A DNA stretch of 64,000 nt, taken from NCBI RefSeq assembly GCF_000952155.1, contig NZ_JYON01000006.1, positions 88,833 through 152,832 of the forward strand, read 5' to 3'. Within the stretch, counting starts at the first letter, position 1; every line of letters starts with the position of its first letter. This stretch comes from Aliterella atlantica CENA595. Lineage in GTDB: Bacteria; Cyanobacteriota; Cyanobacteriia; Cyanobacteriales; Chroococcidiopsidaceae. The position numbers and the translations under genes were made by a program. Shown piece by piece: positions 27,128-35,531 of the stretch. The notes beneath the pieces were generated by a model that saw only the letters and a program-made list of their open reading frames with translations, was not told the origin of the DNA and searched no databases.

Positions 27128-27832
27128 CTAGAAGATATCTGGATCGATTCCCCTTGCTCTTAACTTGTTAATTAACTCCTGTGTCTTACGTCGCTCTTGT
27201 TCTAGCTGCTGCTGGGCAATTTCTGCCCTTTCCTCTGTTGAGAGCAATCTATTTCCTTGGGAGTCATACCAGTATAACCATTCCCGATTCCAACCCCGAT
27301 AGGTTCCCTGCGCTCTACCAATCCCTAAACCAATTTCCGGTAGAAAAAATGGTTCGTCTGATTGCAGTACATATTTTCCCTGCACCAAACGATACACCTC
27401 AAAAGGACTATGGTTGTGGCGAGTGGAATATTCTGGATTGTAGACTGCGTAGTAAGTCACGCCCATATTGGCATAGTCATCTTTCTTAGTGTCGTACTCT
27501 CCCCCATAGCTTTTAGAGACATACTCTAGGGCGATGATAGGAAGAACACCCTCTTGCCAAACTACATAACTCAACCTGCCGCCTTGCCGAGGCAACCGTT
27601 GTACTCCTAGGCACAAGAACCCATCAGGGACAATTGGTGGCTTCTGCTGGTCGTAGTAAACACCCATATTGATGCCCCAGAACCAATCGTTACGGTGACT
27701 CCATTTCCAGGACAGAATATCTTCCAGCAAAGAGGCAATCAGGACTTGTAGTTGACTATCCACAGGCTTATGGTCAGTTTCAGGCAGTTCTTCCTGTGTG
27801 GGCAGGAATTGCCACGAGTTGTACTGTACCAT
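27128..27832 (-). CDS. Uma2-family (DUF820) protein
   Basis: 234 residues of the Uma2/DUF820 family, a restriction-endonuclease-like fold greatly expanded in cyanobacteria. The pattern PPIVPDGFLCLGV, ALEYVSKSYGGEYDTKKDDYANMGVTYYAVYNPE shows the PD..(D/E)..K core: Asp of PDG, Glu of ALEYVS and the Lys that follows. A coiled, charged C-terminal tail (EERAEIAQQQLEQERRKTQEL) and the ending RARGIDPDIF are typical of the long subtype. Its biological role is unknown; many are thought to be linked to mobile elements. ATG at 27832. Confidence 0.85.
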   Translation of the reverse strand: MVQYNSWQFLPTQEELPETDHKPVDSQLQVLIASLLEDILSWKWSHRNDWFWGINMGVYYDQQKPPIVPDGFLCLGVQRLPRQGGRLSYVVWQEGVLPIIALEYVSKSYGGEYDTKKDDYANMGVTYYAVYNPEYSTRHNHSPFEVYRLVQGKYVLQSDEPFFLPEIGLGIGRAQGTYRGWNREWLYWYDSQGNRLLSTEERAEIAQQQLEQERRKTQELINKLRARGIDPDIF

Positions 27833-27970
27833 AACGACCCTCTTTAATGACTAATTGCTCAGATTTTAACGTGCATTGCTACTAGGCTGTATATCATGTT
27901 TGAGGCAAACGAATCTGGCTGAATTTATCCAATTTTGGGGCAATCGTCGCCACTCTAGTCCAATTATATG

Positions 27971-29179
27971 CTACTGAATCAGAATTGACAGTAGGTACAA
28001 CATACCTAGATTCCAGACTACTAGATTAACTGAGATCCCGAAAATGATGCCAGCGATCGCCCATTTGCGCTGATGCGATTGAAATTGCTCTATACTTTGC
28101 CATTTGCGGCTTTTCCACGCCCATTCGTTGCCTTTCGCGCCTAAAGCGATCGCCATCGAAAACCCAACAATAGGAACCCACGCCAGTAACCCAATCCATA
28201 CGCGATTGGAAACTAGCCAAAAGGGCGATAATAAAAAGGCTCCCCAATTCCAGCCTTGAATTTCTGCGGGTACTGGTACTTTTGTATCAAATAGACTGCC
28301 TTGCCCTGAGTTATTTTTTATACTTAATTGCGGTAATAGCGCTCCTGTTTCTAAGGCTTCAAGAGCAAGTTTTGCTGTTGCAAATCTCTTTTCTGGTGCA
28401 GGTTCAACTAACTGAGAAAGCCATTTTTTCATTGCCAAACTTAGCTCGACGTTAGCAAGTTGCGCTTGGAAGTTTTGCTGTGGTAGCTCGGCTAGCATTA
28501 TGCCAGTCAAAAGATGAATTAGGGTTGCACCTAATGCATACAAATCTGATGCTGGAATTGCTTTATCGCTAAATTGCTCAATTGGTGTGTAACCATAAGT
28601 TCCGACTACAAATGTATTTTCTCCGTCTTCATTTTGTCTTGCGACTGTACCAAAATCTATTAAATAAACTTGCCCGTCTGCGCTCAAAATTAGATTGCTT
28701 GGCTGAATATCGCAGTGGATTAATTGCGGTTTTTGCCCGTGTAGGTAGATTAAGATATTCAATACATTTTTAGCAATATCTTTAGCTTGCTCTTCGCTAA
28801 ATTGTTCTCCTCGTGCTAATAGTTGGCTAAGTGTGTAACCAGGAATATAGTTTTGCACTAACCCAAACCAAGAGCTTTGTGCATCAATACTACTAAAGGT
28901 AGTATTTCGGCGATCGCTATCTTCAATGTTCGTACTAAAATAGTTTATAAATTTAGGAATTTGCGGATGATTTAGTTGTTTTAATACTTGCGCTTCGCGT
29001 TCGAGTAGTTTATGCTCTTCCCACTGAACTAAAAGATTAAATGCTAGTAATTTAATAATTACTAATTGCTGCTCTGGTGTTGCCAAATCTACTGCTAGCC
29101 ACGTTTGACGGACAAAAGAATTTTTGATTATTTGTTGGAGTTGATAACGTTTATGTATAATTTGTTTTGCTTGCAGCAT
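27971..29179 (-). CDS. Ser/Thr protein kinase with C-terminal membrane anchor
   Basis: 402 residues. The kinase domain (10-275) has the VAIK-type Lys in VIIKLLAF, helix C Glu in LEREAQVLKQLNH, catalytic loop HCDIQPSNLIL (Arg of HRD replaced by Cys; Asp and Asn kept), DFGTVAR, and GTYGYTPIEQF in place of APE. The HCD loop makes it a non-RD kinase, so activation-loop phosphorylation may not be required. Two or three membrane segments follow after residue 305 (WGAFLLSPFWLVSNRVWIGLLAW, GFSMAIALGA, WAIAGIIFGISVNLVVW). ATG at 29179. It is the probable paralogue of the decayed copy at 26858. Confidence 0.88.
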   Translation of the reverse strand: MLQAKQIIHKRYQLQQIIKNSFVRQTWLAVDLATPEQQLVIIKLLAFNLLVQWEEHKLLEREAQVLKQLNHPQIPKFINYFSTNIEDSDRRNTTFSSIDAQSSWFGLVQNYIPGYTLSQLLARGEQFSEEQAKDIAKNVLNILIYLHGQKPQLIHCDIQPSNLILSADGQVYLIDFGTVARQNEDGENTFVVGTYGYTPIEQFSDKAIPASDLYALGATLIHLLTGIMLAELPQQNFQAQLANVELSLAMKKWLSQLVEPAPEKRFATAKLALEALETGALLPQLSIKNNSGQGSLFDTKVPVPAEIQGWNWGAFLLSPFWLVSNRVWIGLLAWVPIVGFSMAIALGAKGNEWAWKSRKWQSIEQFQSHQRKWAIAGIIFGISVNLVVWNLGMLYLLSILIQ

Positions 29180-29568
29180 TTACAGCAATTCCTTACAACG
29201 AGCGCTTTTTATAATCTAACTATCAAAAATCAATTATCCTTTTATAAACCAGTAAATTATTTTTGTATATAATAATACCCAATCATATTTATATCGGTAG
29301 TTATATGTCTAAATAAATACAACTTTAGATAGACAGAATTTAACTAACGAGTTTGTACTTAGATTGTCCATTATTAATGTCAAGATAAATTTTTAATACA
29401 AAGAGGGAAAGTATAAAAGGCTGCGATCGTTGATATGTATATAGATAAGCATTTTCGCTCGATAAAATGTTTCTTCTAGTACACTCTAAATTCTGTCAAG
29501 GGCAGAATTATCATTGAATTAACGATCTATTACAATCTTAATTGCTTAAGTTGGAACGAAACGCCTGA
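29180..29568. other. Divergent promoter region between two kinase genes
   Basis: 389 AT-rich bases between two divergently oriented Ser/Thr kinase genes. Both must be transcribed from here. I see no repeat, hairpin or RNA gene that stands out. Confidence 0.35.
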
Positions 29569-31671
29569 ATGAACTCGCTATACCAGCAAAACTATTGGCT
29601 CGGACGGTACGTTGACGATTATCAACGTTACCGCCTTGAAAAGTGGTTGGGTGGAGGCGGGATGGGCGATGTTTTTTTGGCAACCGATACTCGGCTAGGG
29701 CAACTGGTAGCATTAAAACTGCTTAAAGAATCTCTCGCCAAGACAGAAGAAGTCAAAGAACGATTTGAGCGAGAATTTGCAATTTGTGCAGCCCTCAAAA
29801 GTCAGCATATAGTTCAAGTACGAGATTACGGCGTAACTTCTGAAGGATACCCATTTTATGTAATGGAGTATCTGCAAGGACAAACATTAGGGCAAAGACT
29901 AACTAAACAACCGCGCCTAACAGTTGCCCAAACTTGCAGCATTGTCGCTCAAGTTTGCGCTGGCTTGCATTTAGCTCATCAAGGGATAGTGTTTTGGAAT
30001 GGCGGCACAAATCCTGGCGAAAAAATCAAAGTCATCCACCGCGATTTGAAGCCAGACAATATATTTCTCGTTCCTACAGCTTTGGGAGAATTAGCCAAAA
30101 TTATCGACTTTGGCGTTGCTAAAATTCGCAGCTTGCAAACTGAATACACCAATAGCACGACAATATTTTTGGGAACTTGTCGTTATGCTGCGCCAGAGCA
30201 ACTAGGAGTATTTGCGACTTTAGACGAACGGGCAGATATTTACAGTTTGGGTGTAATGCTGTATGAAATGCTAGCGGGGATAGATCCATTTGGCTTTACA
30301 GCAGATAATAAAAAAGTTAGTGGTGAAACATGGGCAGCAGCACATACTTCGCAAACGCCTCAACCATTGCGATCGCAAAGTGGCTGTGAAGACTTAGCGC
30401 CCGATTTAGAAGCGGTAGTGATGCGCTGTTTGCAAAAACGCCCCCAAGATCGTTTCGCTTCGGTTAAAGATTTAAGTTTAGCTTTGCAATCGGCTGTAAG
30501 TGGAGTTCCTGTTAGTGATGTTTATTTACCAGAGCTTACATCTATTCCCATTCCTACAGAAATTCAACATAGGACAGGTGGTACTACTCGCATTAACCCA
30601 GCGATGGCGACGACGCTAATTAGGGAAGATACAACTCTACCTAAGCGCCAGCATAAGCTGCTATGGCGTAAATTTTTGTGGGCAATAGTTGGTAGTAGTA
30701 TTTTGTTAGTCGCAACTGGCGGCTACTACGCCCATAAGTTATCTCGCAGTGCGATCGTCCAAGAAGTAGAACCAATCGAACCAGTTCCCGAAATTACTTT
30801 AACTAAAACTCTTACTGGTCACGATGATTCAGTTTGGTCTACTGCTATTAGTAATGACGGACGAACTTTAGTTAGCGGTAGCGAAGACAAAACTATTAAA
30901 GTATGGGATTTATCTACTGGTAAACTCCGCTATACTCTAACAGGACATACCGATACTGTGCGATCGCTTACTCTAAGTGCTGATGGCAAAACTCTTGCTA
31001 GTAGTAGTGGCGATAAGACAATCAAGCTATGGAATTTGCAGACGGGCGAACTGATTCGGACTTTAAGGGGGCATAGTAGTACAGTTTGGTCAGTGGCAAT
31101 TAGCAGCGATGGGAAAACTTTAGTTAGCGGCAGCGATGACGATACAATTAAGGTGTGGAATCTACACACCGGACAGTTGAGGCGGATTTTGTTCGGTCAT
31201 GCTGGTCCGGTTTTTTCTGTAGCGCTAAGTCCTGATGAAAAGACTTTTGCCACAGGCGGAAGCGATCGCACGATTAAAGTTTGGGATTTACAAACTGGTC
31301 GATTGCTGCGGACTTTACAAGGGCATTCTGATTCGGTGAGGTTTGTTGTTTTTAGTCCTGATGGTCAGCAGCTTGCTAGTAGTAGTTGGGATAAAACTAT
31401 TAAAATTTGGAATTTACGTACTGGTAAGTTACTTTATACGTTGGAAGGACATACCGAGCGCGTAGTTGCTGTTGCATTTAGTGCTGATAGTAAGACCTTA
31501 GCAAGTGCCAGTATAGATAAGTGTATTAATATTTGGTCGTTGCCAACGGGTACATTGCTGCGTAAGCTTGGCGGTCATTCTGATTGGGTGTTGTCTGTTG
31601 CTTTTAGTCGCACAGGGGATACTTTGGTAAGTGGAAGTAAGGATAAGACAATTAAGATTTGGCAGTGGTAG
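29569..31671 (+). CDS. Ser/Thr protein kinase with seven WD40 repeats
   Basis: 700 residues. Kinase domain about 17-300: Gly loop GGGGMGDVFLA, VALKLL, HRDLKPDN, DFGVAKI, APEQLG, and a final Arg in RPQDRFAS; an RD kinase with all catalytic residues. A basic linker leads to one membrane helix near 370-390 (FLWAIVGSSILLVATGGYYA). Then come seven WD40 repeats from about 415 to the end, each of the form LTGHDDSVWSTA... VSGSEDKTIKVWDL, making one complete seven-blade propeller on the other side of the membrane. Repeats show up at DNA level from 30800 to 31670. Likely a receptor kinase for a surface or periplasmic signal. ATG at 29569. Confidence 0.93.
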   Translation: MNSLYQQNYWLGRYVDDYQRYRLEKWLGGGGMGDVFLATDTRLGQLVALKLLKESLAKTEEVKERFEREFAICAALKSQHIVQVRDYGVTSEGYPFYVMEYLQGQTLGQRLTKQPRLTVAQTCSIVAQVCAGLHLAHQGIVFWNGGTNPGEKIKVIHRDLKPDNIFLVPTALGELAKIIDFGVAKIRSLQTEYTNSTTIFLGTCRYAAPEQLGVFATLDERADIYSLGVMLYEMLAGIDPFGFTADNKKVSGETWAAAHTSQTPQPLRSQSGCEDLAPDLEAVVMRCLQKRPQDRFASVKDLSLALQSAVSGVPVSDVYLPELTSIPIPTEIQHRTGGTTRINPAMATTLIREDTTLPKRQHKLLWRKFLWAIVGSSILLVATGGYYAHKLSRSAIVQEVEPIEPVPEITLTKTLTGHDDSVWSTAISNDGRTLVSGSEDKTIKVWDLSTGKLRYTLTGHTDTVRSLTLSADGKTLASSSGDKTIKLWNLQTGELIRTLRGHSSTVWSVAISSDGKTLVSGSDDDTIKVWNLHTGQLRRILFGHAGPVFSVALSPDEKTFATGGSDRTIKVWDLQTGRLLRTLQGHSDSVRFVVFSPDGQQLASSSWDKTIKIWNLRTGKLLYTLEGHTERVVAVAFSADSKTLASASIDKCINIWSLPTGTLLRKLGGHSDWVLSVAFSRTGDTLVSGSKDKTIKIWQW

Positions 31672-31760
31672 GGGCGCGGCGGCATTACACCTATACTGAG
31701 ATTGCGGTAAAAGAGCGCGATCGCGCTTAACAATAGTAATTATCCCCAAGGAGAACAAAT

Positions 31761-31946
31761 ATTAAACCAACGACAGATCAGGCTCAAGCAGCAGTTAGAG
31801 TTTGCCAAATGCTCTCAAGCTATTATCAACCCATAGTAGTCTTTCGCTACGATACTCATAACGAAGTCATTTATGTTTTGGCAGTTAAAGAGCGACAAGA
31901 AATAGAAGTTGTTATTTATCTCAGTGGGTTTTGGAGGTTCATTTGA
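31761..31946 (+). CDS. DUF6888-like small protein, apparent ATT start
   Basis: 61 codons that open at ATT, seven bases after a strong Shine-Dalgarno sequence (AAGGAG at 31748-31753), and end at TGA overlapping the next gene's ATG (TGATG). The protein, KPTTDQAQAAVRVCQMLSSY followed by YQPIVVFRYD and closing SGFWRF, matches my memory of the cyanobacterial DUF6888 family, whose members begin with M-x-PT at exactly this spot. No ATG, GTG or TTG offers a better start. Either ATT is used, as in infC, or a single-base change destroyed an ATG. Function unknown. Confidence 0.65.
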   Translation: MKPTTDQAQAAVRVCQMLSSYYQPIVVFRYDTHNEVIYVLAVKERQEIEVVIYLSGFWRFI

Positions 31947-32155
31947 TGCATGAATTTGAAACAATGAGTATGGCAGAGCTAAAAAGCTACGTAATCAGCC
32001 ATAGAGATGATGACGCAGCTTGGGCAAAGTATATCGCTTTATTAGTTGCTTCAGAGCAAAAATTGTATCCAGCGCCTATCGACCAAAAGGGTGTAGAAAT
32101 TATGGAGCAAGCCTTTAGGGAACGACTAGGTTTACCTCAAGAAGGTGAAAGCTAA
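31946..32155 (+). CDS. DUF6887-like small protein
   Basis: 69 residues from ATG at 31946, preceded by GGAGG eight bases upstream; a TTG further upstream is less likely because it would overlap the previous gene. MSMAELKSYVISHRDDDAAW, then AKYIALLVASEQKLYPAP and EIMEQAFRERLG form a short helical protein typical of DUF6887. The pair DUF6888-DUF6887 is recurrent in cyanobacteria, which resembles toxin-antitoxin layout, but I know of no experimental test. It ends four bases before the convergent sbcC gene. Confidence 0.65.
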   Translation: MHEFETMSMAELKSYVISHRDDDAAWAKYIALLVASEQKLYPAPIDQKGVEIMEQAFRERLGLPQEGES

Positions 32156-32158
32156 GTG

Positions 32159-35100
32159 CTACATAGACAAGCTTAAGTGAGAGCCTGTTTGAGTTTTGTG
32201 GACTTCAATTCGGGCTTGGAATGCTTCTTTGAAGTAGGGCATATGCGTGACGGCTAAAATGCAGGCAAAATCAGGGGCGATCGCATTGATCGCTGCAATT
32301 AGGCGATCGCATCCTTCGCGATCTTGCGTGCCAAATCCTTCGTCTACAATTAACATTTGCAAGGATGCACCAGAACGCTGCGCGAGTAATTTGGCTAGTG
32401 CTAATCTAATGGCAAAGTTGATTCTAAATGCTTCGCCACCTGAATATGTTTCATAAGCTCTAGTTCCGCGTGCGTCAGCAATTACTATTTCCAAAGTATC
32501 GATTAATTTAGCGTTTTTCTTGGCTGCTTTACCGCTGCGCCCTGCTTTTTGGGTGACAAATTGAACGTGCAACTGGTTAGCACTTAATCTTGCGAGTAAT
32601 TGATTCGTCTCTGCTTCTAATTGCGGCAATACGTTTTCAATCATCAGTGCTTGAATGCCATTTTTACCGAAGGCTTGGGCTAATTCTTGGTAAATGCGGT
32701 GTTGCTGTCTGATGTCTTGTAATTGTTGCTGTTGTTGCTCAGATTGAATTTGCAATGCGTCTAACTGTGCTGATTGCTGTTGCAACATTCCTAAGTGACT
32801 GAGCAAATCGTCTAGTTCTCTGCGCCTGAATGCAAGCTTCTGTTCTAGGTTTTGGATTTCTGCTGTCGGATCGGGCGATCGCTCTAATTGCTGGACTAAG
32901 CTTTCTATTTGCGCTGCTAATAACTGCTTTTCTGTTAGTCTTTCTTCCTTTGCCTTGTTTAACTCCCCAACTCGTTGCTGCAATTCGGGATACTGCTGTT
33001 GGGCAGAAATTAGTTGCTGATGGCGCAATTGCCAAGCTTGAGACTGACGTAAAGCGCTGCGGAGGGCATTATGTTGTTCTAAGTTATAGCCTATTTCTTG
33101 AATGTGACTTTCTAAGGTAGCAATTGCGATCGCGCAGGGGGAATTGCGATCTTGTTGGTCTATTTTTGCTTGTAGTTCAGCTATTTGTGCCTGAATTTCT
33201 GGCTTGCGGGCGGCTATTTGCGCTTGTCTTTTTTGGGCATCTTTAATTTGAGCTTGACGAATTTCTGCCCAACGCCATCTTTCGATTTCACTACGGGCTA
33301 AGGCGTGATCTTGTTCGCTATAGTTGAGCGATCGCAACTGTTGCTGCACTTGTTGTAATTGGGCTTGCTTGTCAGCAGCATGATCGCCGCTAGAAAGCGA
33401 TCGCTCTAATTTCTGTTTCTCAGTAGCAATTTGTTTTAATCGCTCTTTCGTATCATCTGTAACTGCTAGTTGTTCGGTTAATTTGCCTCTTTGTTCTCTT
33501 AAAGCATCGTATTGGGCTACTTCTTGCAATAATTGACGGTATTCCTGGCGCAACGTCTGAATTTCGCTATCTGTTGCTGCCATTTGATCCCTACTTACCC
33601 AAAATTGGTCTTGGACTTCTTGCTGTTGGGATTGAGTTTTCTGTACTACTCGATCCCAGTGATGTTTGTCTAAAGGGCGATCGCATAACGGACAAACAGC
33701 ATCGGGATTTTGCAGCATTTGCATTTTCTGCTCTAATTCTCCGATCTGCTTTTCATAATCGCGCTGATGAGCGTGCAAGCGTTCGAGAAAATGACGGCGT
33801 TCTTGCCCTTTTTCGCGCACTCTATCTAGGTAAACTCGTTTTTTCTCTAATTCATCAATTTGCACGCCTACTTCCATTACTGCTTGTTGTAGGTGGGGTT
33901 GGCGTTGTTGCTGAGAACTTAATTGCTGTTCTGAAGTTTGGAGTTCTTCAATTTTGGCAAGAATTCGGGCTTGCGATCGCTCTAGTTGCATTTGCAAGCT
34001 TGTTTGCTGTTGCAATAAGGGCGATACTTCTAATTGCAAACGATCTAGTTGTTGCAACCGTTGACGTGCCTCTGCAAGTTGAGCTAAAGCGCTTTGCACT
34101 TCTGCTACTTTACTCAGGGTTTGTTCTATTTCTTGCTCTTGCTGCTGCAAGGCTGCTAATTGTCCTTCGGCGTGTTGCAACTGGCGCTGAATTTCGTTGA
34201 TTTGCTGCGCTTTTTCTTGCTGCAACTGCTGCATTTCGACTGTAGCGCGGGTATGTTCTTGAAATTTGGCACTAAAGGCTTCTTCTTGAGCTTGCAAGCG
34301 TTGATATTCGCTATAACCTTCTGTAATTGCCTTTTGTTGACCTAGTAGCTCTCTAAGCGCTGCTAGCTGCCCGTTCGCTGCTGCTTGTTCTTGTTCTAGG
34401 CGATCGCTATCTTGGCTGAGATTTTGGTGTTGCTGTCTGAGAAATCCCAATTGCTGCTGCCAATTTTGCCTTTGGTGCTGCACTACTTGCAAGCTTTGCA
34501 CTTTTACGTTGTCGTAGGCTTGCGCTTGTTGGAGTTGATTTACTTGTTCTTCGAGTTCTATACGTTGCTGGGCGATCGCGCTTCGTTGTTGCAACTGCCC
34601 TTGGATTGATTCTAAAAGTCTATCTAGCTGTTCTGCTTGCCCTTTAAAAGAACGTGACAAATCTTTTGCTCGTTCTTCTAAATCGTCATATTGATTTAGT
34701 TTGAGCAATTCTGCCAAAATTTCTTTACGCTCAGTAGGACGCTTGAGCATAAATTCATCGGCTCTACCTTGGCGCAAGTAAGCAGAATTGATAAAAGTAT
34801 CGTAGTCTAGCTTGATATGGTCTAAAATTGCTTGCTGCGTGGCGCGTAAGCCTTTTTCTGTCAAAGCTTTGAAGCCGCTAGGTGTGGCGACTTGAAATTC
34901 TAAACCGCTGCTTTGTCCTCGGTAGCGAGTGCGAATTACTCGATAATTATGATCGTTGCTGCTAAAAGTAAAGTCAACGCGGACTTCTTTAGCACCAGTT
35001 TGAATTACATCATCTTCAGTAGAGGCGCGACTTTCTCCCCAAATTGCCCATGTAATTGCTTCTAGTAATGAAGATTTACCCGCACCGTTGGAACCGCAAA

Positions 35101-35185
35101 TACAAGCTGTATGCAACCCATTAAAATCTAAGGTTGCATCCTGGTAGCTCAAAAAGTTTTTTAGGATTAGTTGGACTGGAATCAT
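32159..35185 (-). CDS. sbcC: SbcC/Rad50-like exonuclease ATPase
   Basis: 1008 residues in the SbcC/Rad50 plan. N-terminal Walker A CGSNGAGKSSLLEAITWAIWG (from residue 31), about 800 residues of Gln-rich coiled coil with the zinc hook CPLC near residue 497 at the apex, then the C-terminal signature YSGGEAFRINFAIRLALAKLL, Walker B MLIVDEGFGTQD and VTHM switch. It should pair with the nuclease SbcD (Mre11) to open hairpins and process DNA ends; no sbcD lies in the window. ATG at 35185. A strong bidirectional terminator separates it from the RNA-repair operon upstream on the same strand. Confidence 0.92.
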   Translation of the reverse strand: MIPVQLILKNFLSYQDATLDFNGLHTACICGSNGAGKSSLLEAITWAIWGESRASTEDDVIQTGAKEVRVDFTFSSNDHNYRVIRTRYRGQSSGLEFQVATPSGFKALTEKGLRATQQAILDHIKLDYDTFINSAYLRQGRADEFMLKRPTERKEILAELLKLNQYDDLEERAKDLSRSFKGQAEQLDRLLESIQGQLQQRSAIAQQRIELEEQVNQLQQAQAYDNVKVQSLQVVQHQRQNWQQQLGFLRQQHQNLSQDSDRLEQEQAAANGQLAALRELLGQQKAITEGYSEYQRLQAQEEAFSAKFQEHTRATVEMQQLQQEKAQQINEIQRQLQHAEGQLAALQQQEQEIEQTLSKVAEVQSALAQLAEARQRLQQLDRLQLEVSPLLQQQTSLQMQLERSQARILAKIEELQTSEQQLSSQQQRQPHLQQAVMEVGVQIDELEKKRVYLDRVREKGQERRHFLERLHAHQRDYEKQIGELEQKMQMLQNPDAVCPLCDRPLDKHHWDRVVQKTQSQQQEVQDQFWVSRDQMAATDSEIQTLRQEYRQLLQEVAQYDALREQRGKLTEQLAVTDDTKERLKQIATEKQKLERSLSSGDHAADKQAQLQQVQQQLRSLNYSEQDHALARSEIERWRWAEIRQAQIKDAQKRQAQIAARKPEIQAQIAELQAKIDQQDRNSPCAIAIATLESHIQEIGYNLEQHNALRSALRQSQAWQLRHQQLISAQQQYPELQQRVGELNKAKEERLTEKQLLAAQIESLVQQLERSPDPTAEIQNLEQKLAFRRRELDDLLSHLGMLQQQSAQLDALQIQSEQQQQQLQDIRQQHRIYQELAQAFGKNGIQALMIENVLPQLEAETNQLLARLSANQLHVQFVTQKAGRSGKAAKKNAKLIDTLEIVIADARGTRAYETYSGGEAFRINFAIRLALAKLLAQRSGASLQMLIVDEGFGTQDREGCDRLIAAINAIAPDFACILAVTHMPYFKEAFQARIEVHKTQTGSHLSLSM

Positions 35186-35326
35186 GCAAGCTTAAACGCC
35201 ATACACCTGTATGTCTAGAAATAACAGTACATTTGCACTGTTGCCTAGTGTATCGACGCAGAAACAAGGATTATAGCTATTGTCTCTTTAGTTTTACAAT
35301 TTTTAATACTTTAGGTGCATAAATAG

Positions 35327-35373
35327 AAAAAACTCTTGGGAGTCTTGCCGTGTTTCGACCCCAAGAGTTTTTT
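35327..35373. terminator. Bidirectional intrinsic terminator after pnkp
   Basis: A 14-bp perfect stem: AAAAAACTCTTGGG (35327-35340) with CCCAAGAGTTTTTT (35360-35373), loop of 19 bases, with A and T runs on both sides so that it can act in both directions. It would end the leftward RNA-repair operon before sbcC. Confidence 0.88.
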
Positions 35374-35531
35374 CAGTTCTGTTCGCTCCTCACACTCCTA
35401 AAATATATGTCCGTTTGTGGGGAACAAAATTGGGGAGGGTGACAGTTTGCTTATTGTCACTTACGATGTGTTGCATTAAGCTTCTGTTTTGAGATAGAGA
35501 TAAGGGGATAAAGAGGACAATTGTTGCGCCC

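Noticed and set aside
30800..31671. Tandem DNA repeats as a possible CRISPR or satellite
   Set aside because: The period is about 126 bases and matches the WD40 repeats of the encoded protein.
33574..34200. 208-codon frame antisense to sbcC
   Set aside because: A shadow of the Gln/Leu-rich coiled-coil region, which keeps the opposite strand free of stops.
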